Translations under genes and position numbers: made by a program
The notes under the pieces: generated by a model
The model's input: only the letters and a program-made list of their open reading frames with translations
The model's database searches: none
Told to the model about the DNA's origin: nothing
Assembly (NCBI RefSeq): GCF_016808335.1
Contig: NC_053149.1
Coordinates: 18,634,733-18,698,732, forward strand
DNA: 64,000 bases
Direction of reading: 5' to 3'
Source of the DNA: Panicum virgatum
Lineage: Eukaryota; Streptophyta; Magnoliopsida; Poales; Poaceae
Shown: piece by piece, positions 33,998 to 46,200 of the stretch
Layout of the letters: each line of letters starts with the position of its first letter
How positions within the stretch are numbered: position 1 is the first letter of the stretch

Positions 33998-35326
33998 CTG
34001 CAACAGGGAAAATTATGGTACTGATGAAATAAACTTAATATGGTACTCCCGCCAAATTTATGTGAATCTAGAAATACCAGTCAAACTTTTCAAAATTTGA
34101 TTATAAAAAAGGAATATTTACATTGAAAACGTAAATATATGCAAGTTTATTTCAAAAATATTTTTTCATAGTGTTAAATTGATTGGGTTTTACACACATA
34201 GTATGCAACAATTATTCCTCAAAAAGTCGCATTTTGTAGACTGTATCACTGTCCAAACATGTATCTATGGTTGGAGAATAAATCTTTTTTTTGTTTTAGC
34301 AGTAGGCATCATTATTTATTGGTGGTGTATGGACCAGATTAGTATAACCTTTCATATTCCATAAACTTTCTTTTATAACAATATTACTGGTTAGTCCCGT
34401 ATAGCATTCTTGGTTCAACTCATATTCAATTTTTCCTTCCTACCTTCTTATTTATAGCAGGAAATATTTTTGGGGACATTTATTAATTATTATATGTCAC
34501 TAAACTAGAATAGCATAATATGTTCTGAGATTGACATGCTCTGTTTTTGTTAGCTAAAACCTGGTAGCTCATGTAAGGAATGACAAACTGTCTCAGTCAC
34601 TAAATTCATGAATTGCCCCAGTTATTCATATTTTATTAAAAAGGTTTAATTTTATGCATACATTTATAAGTCTGACTTGAATCGAGTAAAAGAAACAGCA
34701 CAAAAATAAGCTCAACATAAAATATAATATGAATTATGAAACAATAACACGGCCTTCAGTGCATGACCTTGAACGTTGCTCCATTTAATATTTTTGTTAT
34801 TTTAATTACTAAACATATCATTATCACAAATCTACCGATACCATTTTTCATGTGAAAGATCTTAACACTATTGTATTTATTGGGGGGGGGGTGTCAAAGT
34901 TTTAATGGCAACCGCATGCATAGCAACATGATATCAATTTGAGAACGCAGGGAATACCTCTATCCTCTATAAGAAAAAGGAAAGGTTTCCTGAATTTTAT
35001 ATTAATCAGGGAAGAAATTTAAAGACATAGGCATGATTCAAGAGAAATAAAATATTATGCTTGTCAATTAGTTGGCACAAAAAAATATTAGAATAATTTC
35101 TCAAAAAACTTTGGGTAATTTAAACAAATTGAAGCAAGGAATGATGAGATAATGTTTTATAAGTGAGCTCCACATGTAAGAAACACAATCTAATAATTAT
35201 TTACTAAATAATACAATACAATACAATACAATTAGGAATAGGAAAAATTCTAACTATCAACATGGTGTGGCAAAATGTGTATGTATAAATAGTATGGACT
35301 ATGGAGTGTCAATGTAGAAATATGTG
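33998..35326. other. AT-rich stretch, no gene recognised
   Basis: Expected to contain the first exon(s) of the PTI1-like kinase, but none could be identified. An (AATAC)n microsatellite lies at about 35210-35232. Confidence 0.5.
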
Positions 35327-35345
35327 TAATTGAATTGCAAGAATA

Positions 35346-35566
35346 CAACAACAACAACAACATAGCCTTTTTTCCCAAGCAAGTTGGGGTAGGCTAGAGA
35401 TGAAACCCGAAAGAAACTTGTGGGATTCAAATCCATTAGAGTGGCTATTTTTTATGCTGGTTTGCCAAAACCTAACGCAACCCTCCTCCTTTACCCGGGC
35501 TTGGGACCGGCTATGCTGAGACGACTCAGGAGAGAGAGAGAGTCTTCCAGTCAGCATAGGCGGAGT
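35346..35566 (-). mobile_element. 5'-truncated RTE-type LINE
   Basis: On the minus strand it ends in (TTG)n, the microsatellite tail typical of plant RTE elements, preceded by 'caacttgcttgggaaa'. The element is flanked by identical 19-bp repeats (35327-35345 and 35567-35585), a clear target duplication. Only the 3' 221 bp were inserted. Confidence 0.85.
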
Positions 35567-35657
35567 TAATTGAATTGCAAGAATATCGAAAAGAAATAAG
35601 TCAAGTATGGAGATATAATTTCCCCCACTTCTCTTGTTAATACAACGTACAAATCAG

Positions 35658-36656
35658 TTATCTTTCATAATTACCTGAAGATTCAACCATTGCTTCCCTC
35701 CTGGGCAGCTGCAGATCTTTCCTACACTTCCTTAGTCTATCTGCCACTTCAACCATTTCAGGGCGCAATTTGTCTTCCAAAATCAAGCATTGGGCTGCTA
35801 GCTTTGCAATATCATCAAGCACCTTTATGCTTTTTCTTCCGGCCATAATTTCCTGATCAAACATTTGCCTAACTTTTTTCCCTCTTTTAAGAGCCTCAAT
35901 GAAATTTTGAATGAGGTAAGTGTTTCCATCTGCCGCTTTCTTTCTGGTAATCATTTCCACCAAAACAACTCCAAAGCTATATATGTCACTCTTCGGAGTT
36001 AGAATCCCAGTCCGAGTGTACAGAGGATCCAGGTAACCTATTGAACCAATGATATTTTTGGTTTGCTGGTTCCCGTCAGAAGAAAGCAATCTTGCTATTC
36101 AAAAATCTGATATCTTCGGCACGAGATTTTCATCGAGTAGTATATTATCAGGTTTAATGTCCCCATGAAGAATAGGACTATACATTGAATGCATGTACGA
36201 TAGCACTTCAGCTAACTCAATAGCAATGCTCAAACGTCTGTCCAAAGGGAAGGGAACAAGGCCATTAGCAGTACTGTGATGAAGGATGTCGCCAAAATTT
36301 CCATTACAAATATGTTCCATAACAATTGCTAGAGCATTTTCCTCAGTGCAGCAACCCAAAAGCCTTACCACATTCTTGTGGTTTATTTGAGAGTGTACTA
36401 TCACCTCTTTGGCCAAGTCTTCTTCCCTGGTCCCATCTTTGTATTTCTTTACTGCCACCGGGCGTTGATCATCTAATACTCCTTTGTAAACCTCACTGAA
36501 GGCCCCTTCGCCCAGCAAAGTGCTATATCCATTGGTAATGTGCTCTATCTCCTTTTATGTGAAAGATCTCAGATTATAGTTATTGTTCACTCTCTGAAGC
36601 ACCACATGTCCATTTAGTTGAAGGAAATCCCTGAGATTGTTCGCTTGGTAATCCAT
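35658..36656 (-). pseudogene. Wall-associated-kinase-type cytoplasmic kinase pseudogene
   Basis: A 333-codon reading frame from ATG 36654-36656 to TAA 35658-35660 encodes one kinase domain close to grass WAK/WAK-like receptor kinases. Seen: '[14 protein letters not shown]', 'VAVKKYKDG', '[14 protein letters not shown]', '[13 protein letters not shown]', 'GSIGYLDPLY', 'SDIYSFGVVLVEM' and 'RPEMVEVADRLRKC'. Two in-frame stops break it: TAA at 36555-36557 before '[11 protein letters not shown]', and TGA at 36099-36101 exactly where the Gly of DFG should be. No extracellular or transmembrane part is seen upstream. 'HGD' instead of HRD is normal for this subfamily. A pseudogene unless alternative splicing bypasses both stops, which is unlikely. 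Confidence 0.88.
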
Positions 36657-39383
36657 GTGTAGGCTTGTCCAGGAATTGAAAGCAGTTAGTCAAAGTTTGC
36701 CTGCATACAGTATCAAAGTAATGTTACTTTGCTAGAATCAATTTTGATGTTTTTTGCAAGTTATTCCTTAGTGTCCAACAGAAAATGATGAGATGCGAAA
36801 AATTCCAGCTAATCATCTTCAGTGTATAATGATGCAGGAAGATACAAGTGCATTATTGGTGTAACTTGTCTTGTTTTAACCATCTTGTTATCTGAACATT
36901 TTGCTCGGCTTGTTGAAAACGACGGCCATGGGTTTATATGTATTTCTTATGTCTGCGTCATATTCTAGTTGAATATTTCTGAACATACATCGTACTAATA
37001 ATGAAACAAGCATTTATTTGTACAAAAGAATAATGGAATAAGGGTGCAGCAGAAGGATAAGCAAATTGGATGGATATGTTCCCCAAGAAGCAAATTGGAT
37101 ATGTTCCCGATTACCAACTATTATATTCTTCCTGTCAGTTGTCTAAGGAAACTGAGCACAATTTCTGTCCAACATCATCATCAAACCGGTTGTTTTTGTA
37201 TGCTCCCATTTGTTATTCACATAAAGGTTTATGAAATAAATGAGATTGCAAAAGGGACTAATCTAATTACTGTGGTTGCACATTGCACAAAAATGGTATT
37301 CACAGGCAAATATTTTGTGAAAGCTGTGGTTAAAAGGGTGTGCATGAGTCATGACTGAGAGAGAAGGTGTGGTACACAGGCAAACAATAGATCACATTTC
37401 CTCTTACCGAATAGGAGTAATGCATACAGGATGGCCGTAGGTACTCCTGGAGCCACGAGGGCTTCCGGCGACGCGTCAATCTCATGGCTAGTTTGCGGGC
37501 GCCCAACGGGCCATACCCGCGCGACCTCGCAATTTTGCAGGTGGTGTGGCTCAGATGACATCAAAGGACAGCCGCAGAGAGCGGCAGGTCTGGGCGGGCT
37601 GAAACCGTGAAGCGCCCAGTCGCCGCCGGCACGGTCGACGACGCGCCGCCACCCGAGCGTACGGGTACGGCCGTGACAGGGCATGGCGCCGCCGCGGGCT
37701 GGCTGACGACCTGCAGCTGGGAAGATCTAAAACCTACCGACGGGTCAAACAAACAAGCCCTCGAGCAGGTGGACCTGAAGGTTCCGAAACGCAAGCTTGA
37801 AGCAGGAGCGATGCAGCCCGATTCAAATTGAGTGTCAAATTTCGCAGGTGTTAAATTTCGAAAGCCATACGAATTAAGTGCCAAATTCAGTGAGGCGTGT
37901 GCATTAGGTGTCAAATATTGAAAATTCTCGATGATCTAGCTAACCACCCCCAAGCTCTAGCGAATCCTACAAACTCAGAGCCCCTTCATCGAATTTTGAC
38001 GGCAACCCTGAGCCATAACAAACGAGCTAATACTACCTTTTCTGAAAATTAAAGGAGGATCATGTCATCAGTTGCTAGTATATCAGTGGCAGTGCGTTCC
38101 AGCAGTGAAATCAAGCACGACATGTTGATCCAAGTAGCAGCGGGTACGTACCGAGCTCCGGTGGTTGTAGGGCGGGGGCCTTTCTGCACTTGTGCAGCGG
38201 CCCAGCTGAGCTAGCAGCCTAGCACAGGCCCTCAGCACTGTTCATCCATTGTTGGTGAAGTGCGGGTCGACGAGGAGAGAGACGACTCGTCAGTCGGTCA
38301 GTCAGCTTCGTCCAGAGGCATGTACAACAGTTTAGACAGCTGTTGTCTATTTATCACATACAGACAGCTAAATAAACAGTTTGTACAGTGAGTCGTCTGT
38401 TTAGCTGTCTCTAATATGTTTAATTCATTCTTTGACACAAAAATTATGGTGATCTACTATATAATTTGATCTTTGTAGCTGTTTTGATGCTTATATGTGA
38501 GAATGCATTTTATTTATCCAAGAGAACGTATAAAATGCTTAAGGAGGATTGCAATATACTTTATTATTTCATTTTATAGCATCGTGAAGATCATTATGTG
38601 GTGCTTTGGGCCTCTGGGCCATTCCCATTCGACGCCTTCGGCTGGGCCGAGCTGGTCACCAGTCAAGACACTAAAACACAGCCCATAGATCATCTCACGG
38701 CCCAACTAACGGCCTGGCAGTGTTCTTCTTCCTCAAGATGACTATGCTCTCTTCTCCTGCTGTCCGACTGAGTCGCCGCCTCATGCCGCAGGGGAGGGGA
38801 GGGCCGAGGACCAGAGGGGGATTCTTTGCACGGGATCCTCATCGCCGACGCATACCGCAGCAACTCGTACAGCGGGTGCTTGGAGCCATCGCTTTGCATC
38901 GGAGCACGGGCTTTTGCCGTCGACGGAAGAAGCGACGGCCGATCAACACCGCCGCGCCTGTGACCTGTCTTTCCTATACAAATTAGGGAGTTCCTCATGT
39001 CAGGTTCCCCTTCATTACGATTTAGAGCTCTGGGTCTTCAGCCCAAAGATTAGGGACTTGCAAAATTGGAAATCCAGGGTCCAGCTTGCTGGTGCTGGCT
39101 TCGAGAGATCCTCGACCAAGGAGGACAACGCCCGTAGTTTGCACGACAAACACAAGGAACCAGAACATAATGTGATTGAGTTATTGCCGCATACAGAATG
39201 CTGTTGACAGAAGATGCAAATGTAACAACATTTGCAAATGTAAACATTGCTGATCTTAGAGATGACCAAGTAATCTTCCGTTACACAGTTGCTCACCCAG
39301 ATGAACCACTGAAACTTACTACAGTGAGAAATTTGACAAAATCACGTCACCGAAGAGACAAGCATCACATTCCAGGTGCTTCA
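36657..39383. other. Stretch without a supported gene
   Basis: 37.4-37.9 kb is GC-richer, with short open frames on both strands and no known domain. 38.3-38.4 kb has 'gtacaacagtttagacagct'-type MITE-like sequence with only one clear end. 38.7-39.0 kb is another GC-rich patch. Nothing here could be assigned to a gene. Confidence 0.4.
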
Positions 39384-39447
39384 CCAACGCTGCTCATGCT
39401 GGGGCGGGAGTCCACCTTGTACTGCACGCAGCAGCACGCGATTGACA
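39384..39447 (-). pseudogene. Fragment of a third PTI1-like kinase terminal exon
   Basis: The minus strand encodes 'SIACCCVQYKVDSRPSMSSV', clearly related to the terminal exons at 15963-16094 and 29835-29966 ('CVQYEP..RPSM'). Only about 60 bases are recognisable. Confidence 0.65.
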
Positions 39448-39707
39448 GAAATTCGTTGGTTTATGTGTATGTATAGTAGTACTGTCAGAACCAAGATAAC
39501 GCTTCAAGCTTAACGCGAAGAACGAACATAAATTGTTACGTTAGAGAAGTACCAAAATAGGGAAACAATACCTAATATCTTTCGAAATGTTAATTTTGAA
39601 GCGGCTGTTCTGAATTGGCTTCTCTCGGTCACGAGAGCATCAGCATCAGGGTGGGTCAGAGCTTCAGAGCAATTTGCTTGCCAGATAGAGCAGCCATCCG
39701 ATATCCG

Positions 39708-39855
39708 CTCTGTTCAGCTAGTTTGTCAGCCAACCAACCAACAGTGTTTTTCTCTCACACTAAATCAGCATCAGCCACCAGTCACAGTCACTAGTCAGCC
39801 AGCAATACTTTTCTTTTAAAATAAATCAGCATCAGCCACAGCCAGCCGAACAGAA
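39708..39855. mobile_element. MITE of the same family as 17900-18046
   Basis: Ends 'ctgttcagctag' / 'gccgaacag' form an inverted repeat; the interior has 'aaatcagcatcagccac' twice. Length about 147 bp, like the copy inserted in the Copia RT. Confidence 0.65.
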
Positions 39856-40265
39856 CAATTGTTTGCGTTCTGCACCCGCCCAGCGTACCACTTATATTTC
39901 GGCATCACATTGCGGGTAGGCCGCCACTCACTAGCACATTCGGCATTTGCCAATAAAAGCAAACTTTGCCACTGCCATATCACGCTAGGTCAACAAACTG
40001 CATTTCAAGACTGTAAAACATTGTGTTGGAGAACACTTGGCATCAGGTGCCACGGGATCAAACTGGAGAAAGCAGACGCACAGCATCTGGCCGGTATAAC
40101 ATTCGGTATCGGTGATCGTCAGCAAAACTGGGAGGGCTAATTACACAGGTCAGCCAATTCAGGAGGGTTCACCTATCTAAATTTTCACGCAGGATAATCA
40201 TGGGAAAAAGAAGGGCTATAGATCTGCCGCTTAGTGGGCCGGGCGGACGACGATGGTCGCAGGTT

Positions 40266-43200
40266 TCACTCAACACTCAATTTTACCAACCCATCCTTTA
40301 TAAGCTTCATGCCAAGGCTGTTAAATCTTCCTCTTGTATTGAGTAGTTGCCGGGACGCCTTTCTCCTACCAGTCTTCATCATTGCTACAAATTCGTCATA
40401 GCTAATCTTGCCATCCTGCATATGTAAATAGAGAGGATATTCATTCAGATGAATGGAGAACCAAAATAACCGTGGTATCGAGGGACCGAAAAAGCGACCA
40501 GAGGGGGGTGAATGGGAGCCGATCAAAATTCTTTCATGCGTGCTGAGCGCCCCTCTTGGAAGGACACGTGACGTCGCCGGACCCCTTCCCCAATGGGAGG
40601 CGGGTCTGGATGGTCGGTGTTGGCAGCATAGTAACGGGAGCAGTGCCGAGCCTGTCTTGTCCCACGTCGCAGGTTCCACAGTGCTGCTACAGCATCCGGG
40701 ATGGCGGAGCGGTGATCGGAGTCAGCGGATGGGACCCTGTTCACATCCACTGTGGGAATGGCGGCCCGACGCCGCCTGTCCTTGGTGCCGTGGCGAAGTG
40801 GCTGGCCTTTAATGCCTTCGTACGGCGAGCGGTTGGGCGGCGGGGCCGTTTGTCCCTTGTGCCGAGAGACGGCTTCGAGCGAGGCGGAGATGAGTCACCC
40901 GCTCGAGGGTAGATCCGCTACCCTCGAGTGAGGCGGAGGTGTGTTGCGCGGTCGAGGGTCCCGAGGGGAGCCCTCGAGCGAGGTGGAAAATGAGTCACCC
41001 GCTCGAGGGTAGATCCGCTACCCTCGAGCGAGGCGGAGTTTGTCCGGCGGGCCCTAGAGGGACCCTCGAGCAAGGCGGAGATCGTTTTCGCGGGTTCGAG
41101 GGGGATGCGAATGGGCCGCATGCTGGGCTTCTTTGAGTCCTTTCCTTTCTTCCGGATGGGAAATAGGCCGTGTGCCTTTGTGGGCCCAGTTGCCTTAATA
41201 GGTGTTTGTGTTTTAAAGCGATCTTAGTACCCCGATTAGGGTGTCCCTAATCGTGGTACCCGATAGTAGCCCCTGAGGCTTTGGTCGAGTCAGGGGATTC
41301 GGCCAAAGGGTGATTCGGCGATTTCCCCTTTTGACGTGATCAAACGATGCCGCGCACCCGCCAGACGCGCCTGAGCGCCAGCCCGGCGGATGTGACAACA
41401 CACCGGTCGGGGTAGTACGCCCGCGGGGGGAGTACTTCGAGGCGCGCGCCTCTTTGTTTGTTTATTTGAAGGACAAGACATGTCCGCGCGGTGAGGGGGG
41501 CCAGAGCGACGGTGGCGCCCGCTGCTTGGCAGCTGGTGCTCCCATCGCGCTGTCCCACTCATAGGGCCTTGGCCCCGGCGTTCCTGGTTGCTTTGCGGCA
41601 CGCCGTTCGAGGGCAGCCGGCCAGAGCCGACACTGCACCGCTTAGCGTCTAGGGGCTCAGCTCCGCTTTGTTTCGTTCGGTCGTGTCTCGACGCGGGGAT
41701 CGAGGACATCCTTTGCTCGTGGAGTGCCGCGTCATCACGGGCAACACAAGCCTCCGCTCTTCGACAAGCCTGAAGCTTTACGTCCGGCGCAGCTATAAAT
41801 AGGGGTCGTGGGGTTCCCTTTCTTCTCCAACCTCCCAGCTCTTTCTTCCAGCATCGCCTAAATCTTGTGATGTTCGCTTTGCCCTTTTGTGATCGGCTCC
41901 CAGATGGGGCGGCCTGGCTTTTTTAGGCTTTTGGCGCTAGAAGAATGCTTGCGAGCGGTGGGGGAAGACCGGAGTGGGCGTGCGCACCATCCCTCAGCTT
42001 CAGTGGGATCAGCAGAAGAGCATTGGGCTCATTGGGTCCTGCTCCTGCGATGTCCCCTAGCCTGAAGGGGGATGGAGTCGCCTGACCGTGGCGATAGCGC
42101 CAGGTCTGGTGGCTGTTTTTCGCATCGTCCCCCCCCGGCGACAAGGTTGCTCTCGGGGAGACGGTGCGGAGGGCGCTGTCCGCCAGCTCGACCCCCCGCG
42201 TGGTCTTTGGTGGAGGAGACGCTAGAAGAAGGCTTACGAGGAAAGCATCCCGCTGGACTCGTGCGGTCTGCGGGTTGTTCCTCGCATCCCTAGCAGCCTG
42301 GCCGTTGCATCAGCTAGGGGCTCGGTGCCTTTCTTCGTCACTCGTTCCTCCCCAAGACAGGGAAAATTGCCACGTAGGTGGCAATGTGTTTGTATCTTTC
42401 GATGGCTTCGTGCCGGTAACCCTTTGTAATCTTTATTTGTATTGAGCAATAAAGTCCCCTTTCTCCTCTACAGGGAGGATTACCGAGGGTATAGGGGTGT
42501 ACAAAGAGTTACGACCCTCGAACATGTGTGAAGTCTCCTCTCGCGGGGGCGCGTCAGCGCACCCGCGGGTGTAGCCCCCGAGGCCTTGGAGGAGCATTTG
42601 TGCTCGTCCAAGGGCTACAAACGTTGTCCCACTGGGTAGCTTTACTGGGATGACCGTCCATCGTCTTTTTCAGCCGACAACGACACTCTTTCAGCCGGCC
42701 TCGGCACTCTCAGTGCTGGTACAGCGACCCGGCGTTCAGCTTAGCCATTAGGGGAGCGTACGTTAATAGTGGGGGGGGGGGGGGGTTCGGTTATACCCGT
42801 GGAGCTTCATAACTGATAGTCGCCGACTTATTCGTGGGTGCGGTTTGAACCGTGGTGTGCGAGGAGCCCTCGAGCCTAGGCCCGTGTGAAGGCGTTCAGG
42901 GGAACCCTCGACTTCGATTACAACCCTCGTCGCCCTTCCGCAAGGAGGAGGGGTGAAGCGTACCATGCTACCCATGCCCGGGCCGCGAGCTATGGCTGCT
43001 TCAGTGAGCTTTTAGCGGGTTGTCCAAGCGGACGTCCGTGCCCCGTTCGATAAGGGTCGGCTCGTGGTCCATAGACACGTCACATAAAGCGCTTGCGATG
43101 GTTCGCTAGGCGGGGCTCGGACCCATTCGATAGGGTCCGAGGGCTCGATGCTCTCCCTCGATGGGATCCCCCTTCTAGGCACCCTCGACTGGCCTTGAAC

Positions 43201-46200
43201 ACCGCGTAGGATGTCTCGAACTTCGCGTTCGAGGATAGCTTGTACGGCACATCCCTGCAGTCCCTGACTCTGGCGATCTGGGGCGCCTGTCGAACCCCCT
43301 GAAGGGCCAGGCTTCGACCCCCTGATCAGTAAGGCCTCGAAATGCGACTCCTTCGAGGGTGAAGGAACCCTTGGAGGAATATTCCGTCTTGATTCGGAAA
43401 CGACGCAGAGTCGCGAGTCACGCGCGCGGGTCTTCCGCTGGTGGTGGGCGACGTGGCTCGATTTGTGCGGTGCGGCGCGGGCGCGCCTTTTCAGGCGACA
43501 GCCTCGGGTAGATGAAGCGGCGTGGGCGGCGGCTGATGGATGGGATAGCGCAACAGTCGCGCCGCACCCGCCGGTTACCGTGCCGCAGTTATTGCTGCAT
43601 GCGTGCGTGGGAGACTCCGCGGTCGTGGGGCCCAGCCGTCAGCGAGAGCAAAATCTACCGCACTCAATGCGGTAGATTTGGGCCGTTGCTGCGGCTGCGC
43701 CCGTCGTGGTGAAATAAAATGAAGAGGAATGGGTTGTTTGGGCTCACCTGGCCATTTGCCTTCATCCCTCTCCGCCTTCTCCGCCTCCCTTGCATCCTGA
43801 ACCCGTATCCAAGAGCGAAAAGGAGGAAGAAGGAGGAAAAAGAGAGAGAGAGAGAACCTTAGCCATCCCAGAGCCCTCGCTACCACTTTCCCCCTTGGAT
43901 TGAAGAAATGTCGGATATCCAGGAGCCTTTGCCATGGGGGAAGTCCTCCGCCACCGTGGTGGTCCTGGAGCAGCTGGTCGCCGACCGGCTGCTGCCGCAG
44001 ATCACCGACTTGGGGGCGCCGGCGTGGATTTCCCCGCATCCGGATGAAACCGAGCCGAAGCCCCCGCAAGGCTACGTCGTGAGCTTCGTGCGCCTTCACG
44101 AGCGAGGCTTCGGCGTCCCCGTCAGCAGGTTCATGAGGGCCTTGTGCGAGTACTACGGAGTGGAGCTGCACAATTTCAGCCCCAACTCCATCTCGCAGGC
44201 GGCGGTCTTCGTCGCCGTCTGCGAGGGGTACCTTGGCATTGAAGCCCACTGGGACCTCTGGATCCATCTGTTCTGAGGCGAACTCTTCATCGAGAACGTG
44301 CGGGGCCAACCGAGGCGGTTCGCGAGCACCGGTGGCCTGACGCTCCACGTCTGCCCGACCCGGAGGAATTTTTACATCACGAGCAAGATGACGACAAACA
44401 ACGCCGGGTGGAGCCGAGGATGGTTCTACCTTCGGAACTACAGGGGCGCACTCCCGGTGTTCACTAACAAAGTTCTCCGGGAGCGACCGCCGAAGTGGGA
44501 CTGGGGGGTGTCGCCCCCATCGCAACAAGCCAAGCTCGAGGGCCTCACCGACGCGCTGGCGCGTCTGGCGAGGAAGGGGCTGACGGCAGCGGCCGTCATC
44601 GCGAACTTCCACCGGCAGAGGGTTATCCCTCTCGTGGAAAGGGCCCTGCCGATTTTCGAGCTCACCCCCGGGAGCCAGGTGGAGGGCTCGAGGACGTCGA
44701 AAAAGCTCCTTTCCCACACCACCGCCGCCCGGAGGGCGAAGTACGTGGTGGCGGAGTTCCCTCAAAATTCCGAGGATCTCTGGAGGATCAAGATGCGCCC
44801 CGAGCCAGGGTACATTTCTCTGGTAAGTTTTGGTTTCGAATTCGCTGTGTGTTGTGTAGTCCCCTTTTCTTGACCCCATCCCGGGCGTGCTTCGCAGGGG
44901 TTGAGGTGCGGCTCCTCGAAGCCCCCGGTCCCGGAACAACGCCTGATCAATCACCTCCACGCGGAGAAGATAAAAAGGCGGAAGGACGCGGTGGAGGCAA
45001 AGATCAAGAGGAAGAGGAAAAGGAAGGCGAGGAACGACAAGGCGTGCAAGCTCGCTCGCGCGGAGGGGAAGCCGCAGCCCGCCACGCCCGAGTTCTCGGA
45101 GGAGGACGAGGAGGAGGCCTCGGATGCCAAGGACCACGCTCTGAGGGGCGACGGGGAAGGTGCGGGCGCGAGCCCCCACCGTTCTACCTATGGGACGAGG
45201 ACGAGGGGGAGCCGACGGCGCCGGAAGAGACAAGGGCCGTGGCCTTGGCGCACCCATCCCGCGAGGGGGCGGAGCGGGAGTCGTCGCCTTCGGCAGCCGG
45301 TGAGGAGACGCCCGTGCCCGAGGTGTCGATCTGTGGCGACGAGGCTGCGGCGGGCGCGGAGTTGTCTGCACTGCCGGCCTTGAGTCACCAGGCCGACACG
45401 AGGGGGGCGCCCTCGGGGCAATCTTCAAGGGGTGGCTTGGTGACCCGGGCTCGAAGAAGCGCCACGAGGAAGCGGAGCATGAGTGCTCGATCTGGGTAAG
45501 TGAATTGGATTTCGTTTTTGTTGCGTGTTTGGTGGATTTTCTCGATCCCGTTGTCCTCAACTCGTGTCTCTTGATTTCCAGCCCCGGGGCCGTTCCCAAA
45601 GATGCGGTGCAGCTTGCCCCAGCCAAGGCTCTAAAGACCGGGGCACGCAGCATGCCGCACACGGCGCCGCAGCCCCTGCCTGCTGTGGATCTCGAGGCGG
45701 CGGCCGCGAGGCTACGGGAGGCCATGGCTCGAGGCGCCCAGGCGGCGCAGCAAGCTCGGGCACAGGAGGAGGAGGGTGACGCCGGCCAGAGCGGCGCCGC
45801 CCTGGCAGTTACTGAAGTTGAGGCCGGTCACGGCAATGCAGCTAGCGCCGCCCGACCGGACACAGGAGGAGAGACCGGCGGGGGCGCACAGGAGCGCGCT
45901 GCCGACCGTGTGGAGGAGGAGACCCTCGTCTTCGAGCCCTCGAGGGCCGAGGGCAAGGGTGTCGCAGAGGAGGAAACAGCGCAAGAGGCGCTGGTGGTGG
46001 AAGGAGCCCCCGTCCCGGGGCCCGCGACGAGGGTACTGTCGCGGTAATGCCTGTGCCAACGGCGCAAGGGGGGTGTGACGGCGGTGGTGGAGCTGCCGGA
46101 CAGCTGCGAGGAGTACGGGGACTCGATGGACACCGACCCCGCTGCTGCGGTGAGCGCCGCCGCGCACATTGCCGAGTTTGCGTCAGCCAGCGCGGGCATG

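Noticed and set aside
38310..38420. Harbinger-type MITE
   Set aside because: A possible end and internal repeats are seen, but the second end could not be located.
40890..41090. CRISPR-like array of palindromic repeats
   Set aside because: Only two units, present in both LTRs of a plant retrotransposon; no spacers and a eukaryotic context.
43575..45725. 716-codon minus-strand frame
   Set aside because: Exact antisense of the spliced plus-strand ORF, which has recognisable domains and introns; the minus frame has none.
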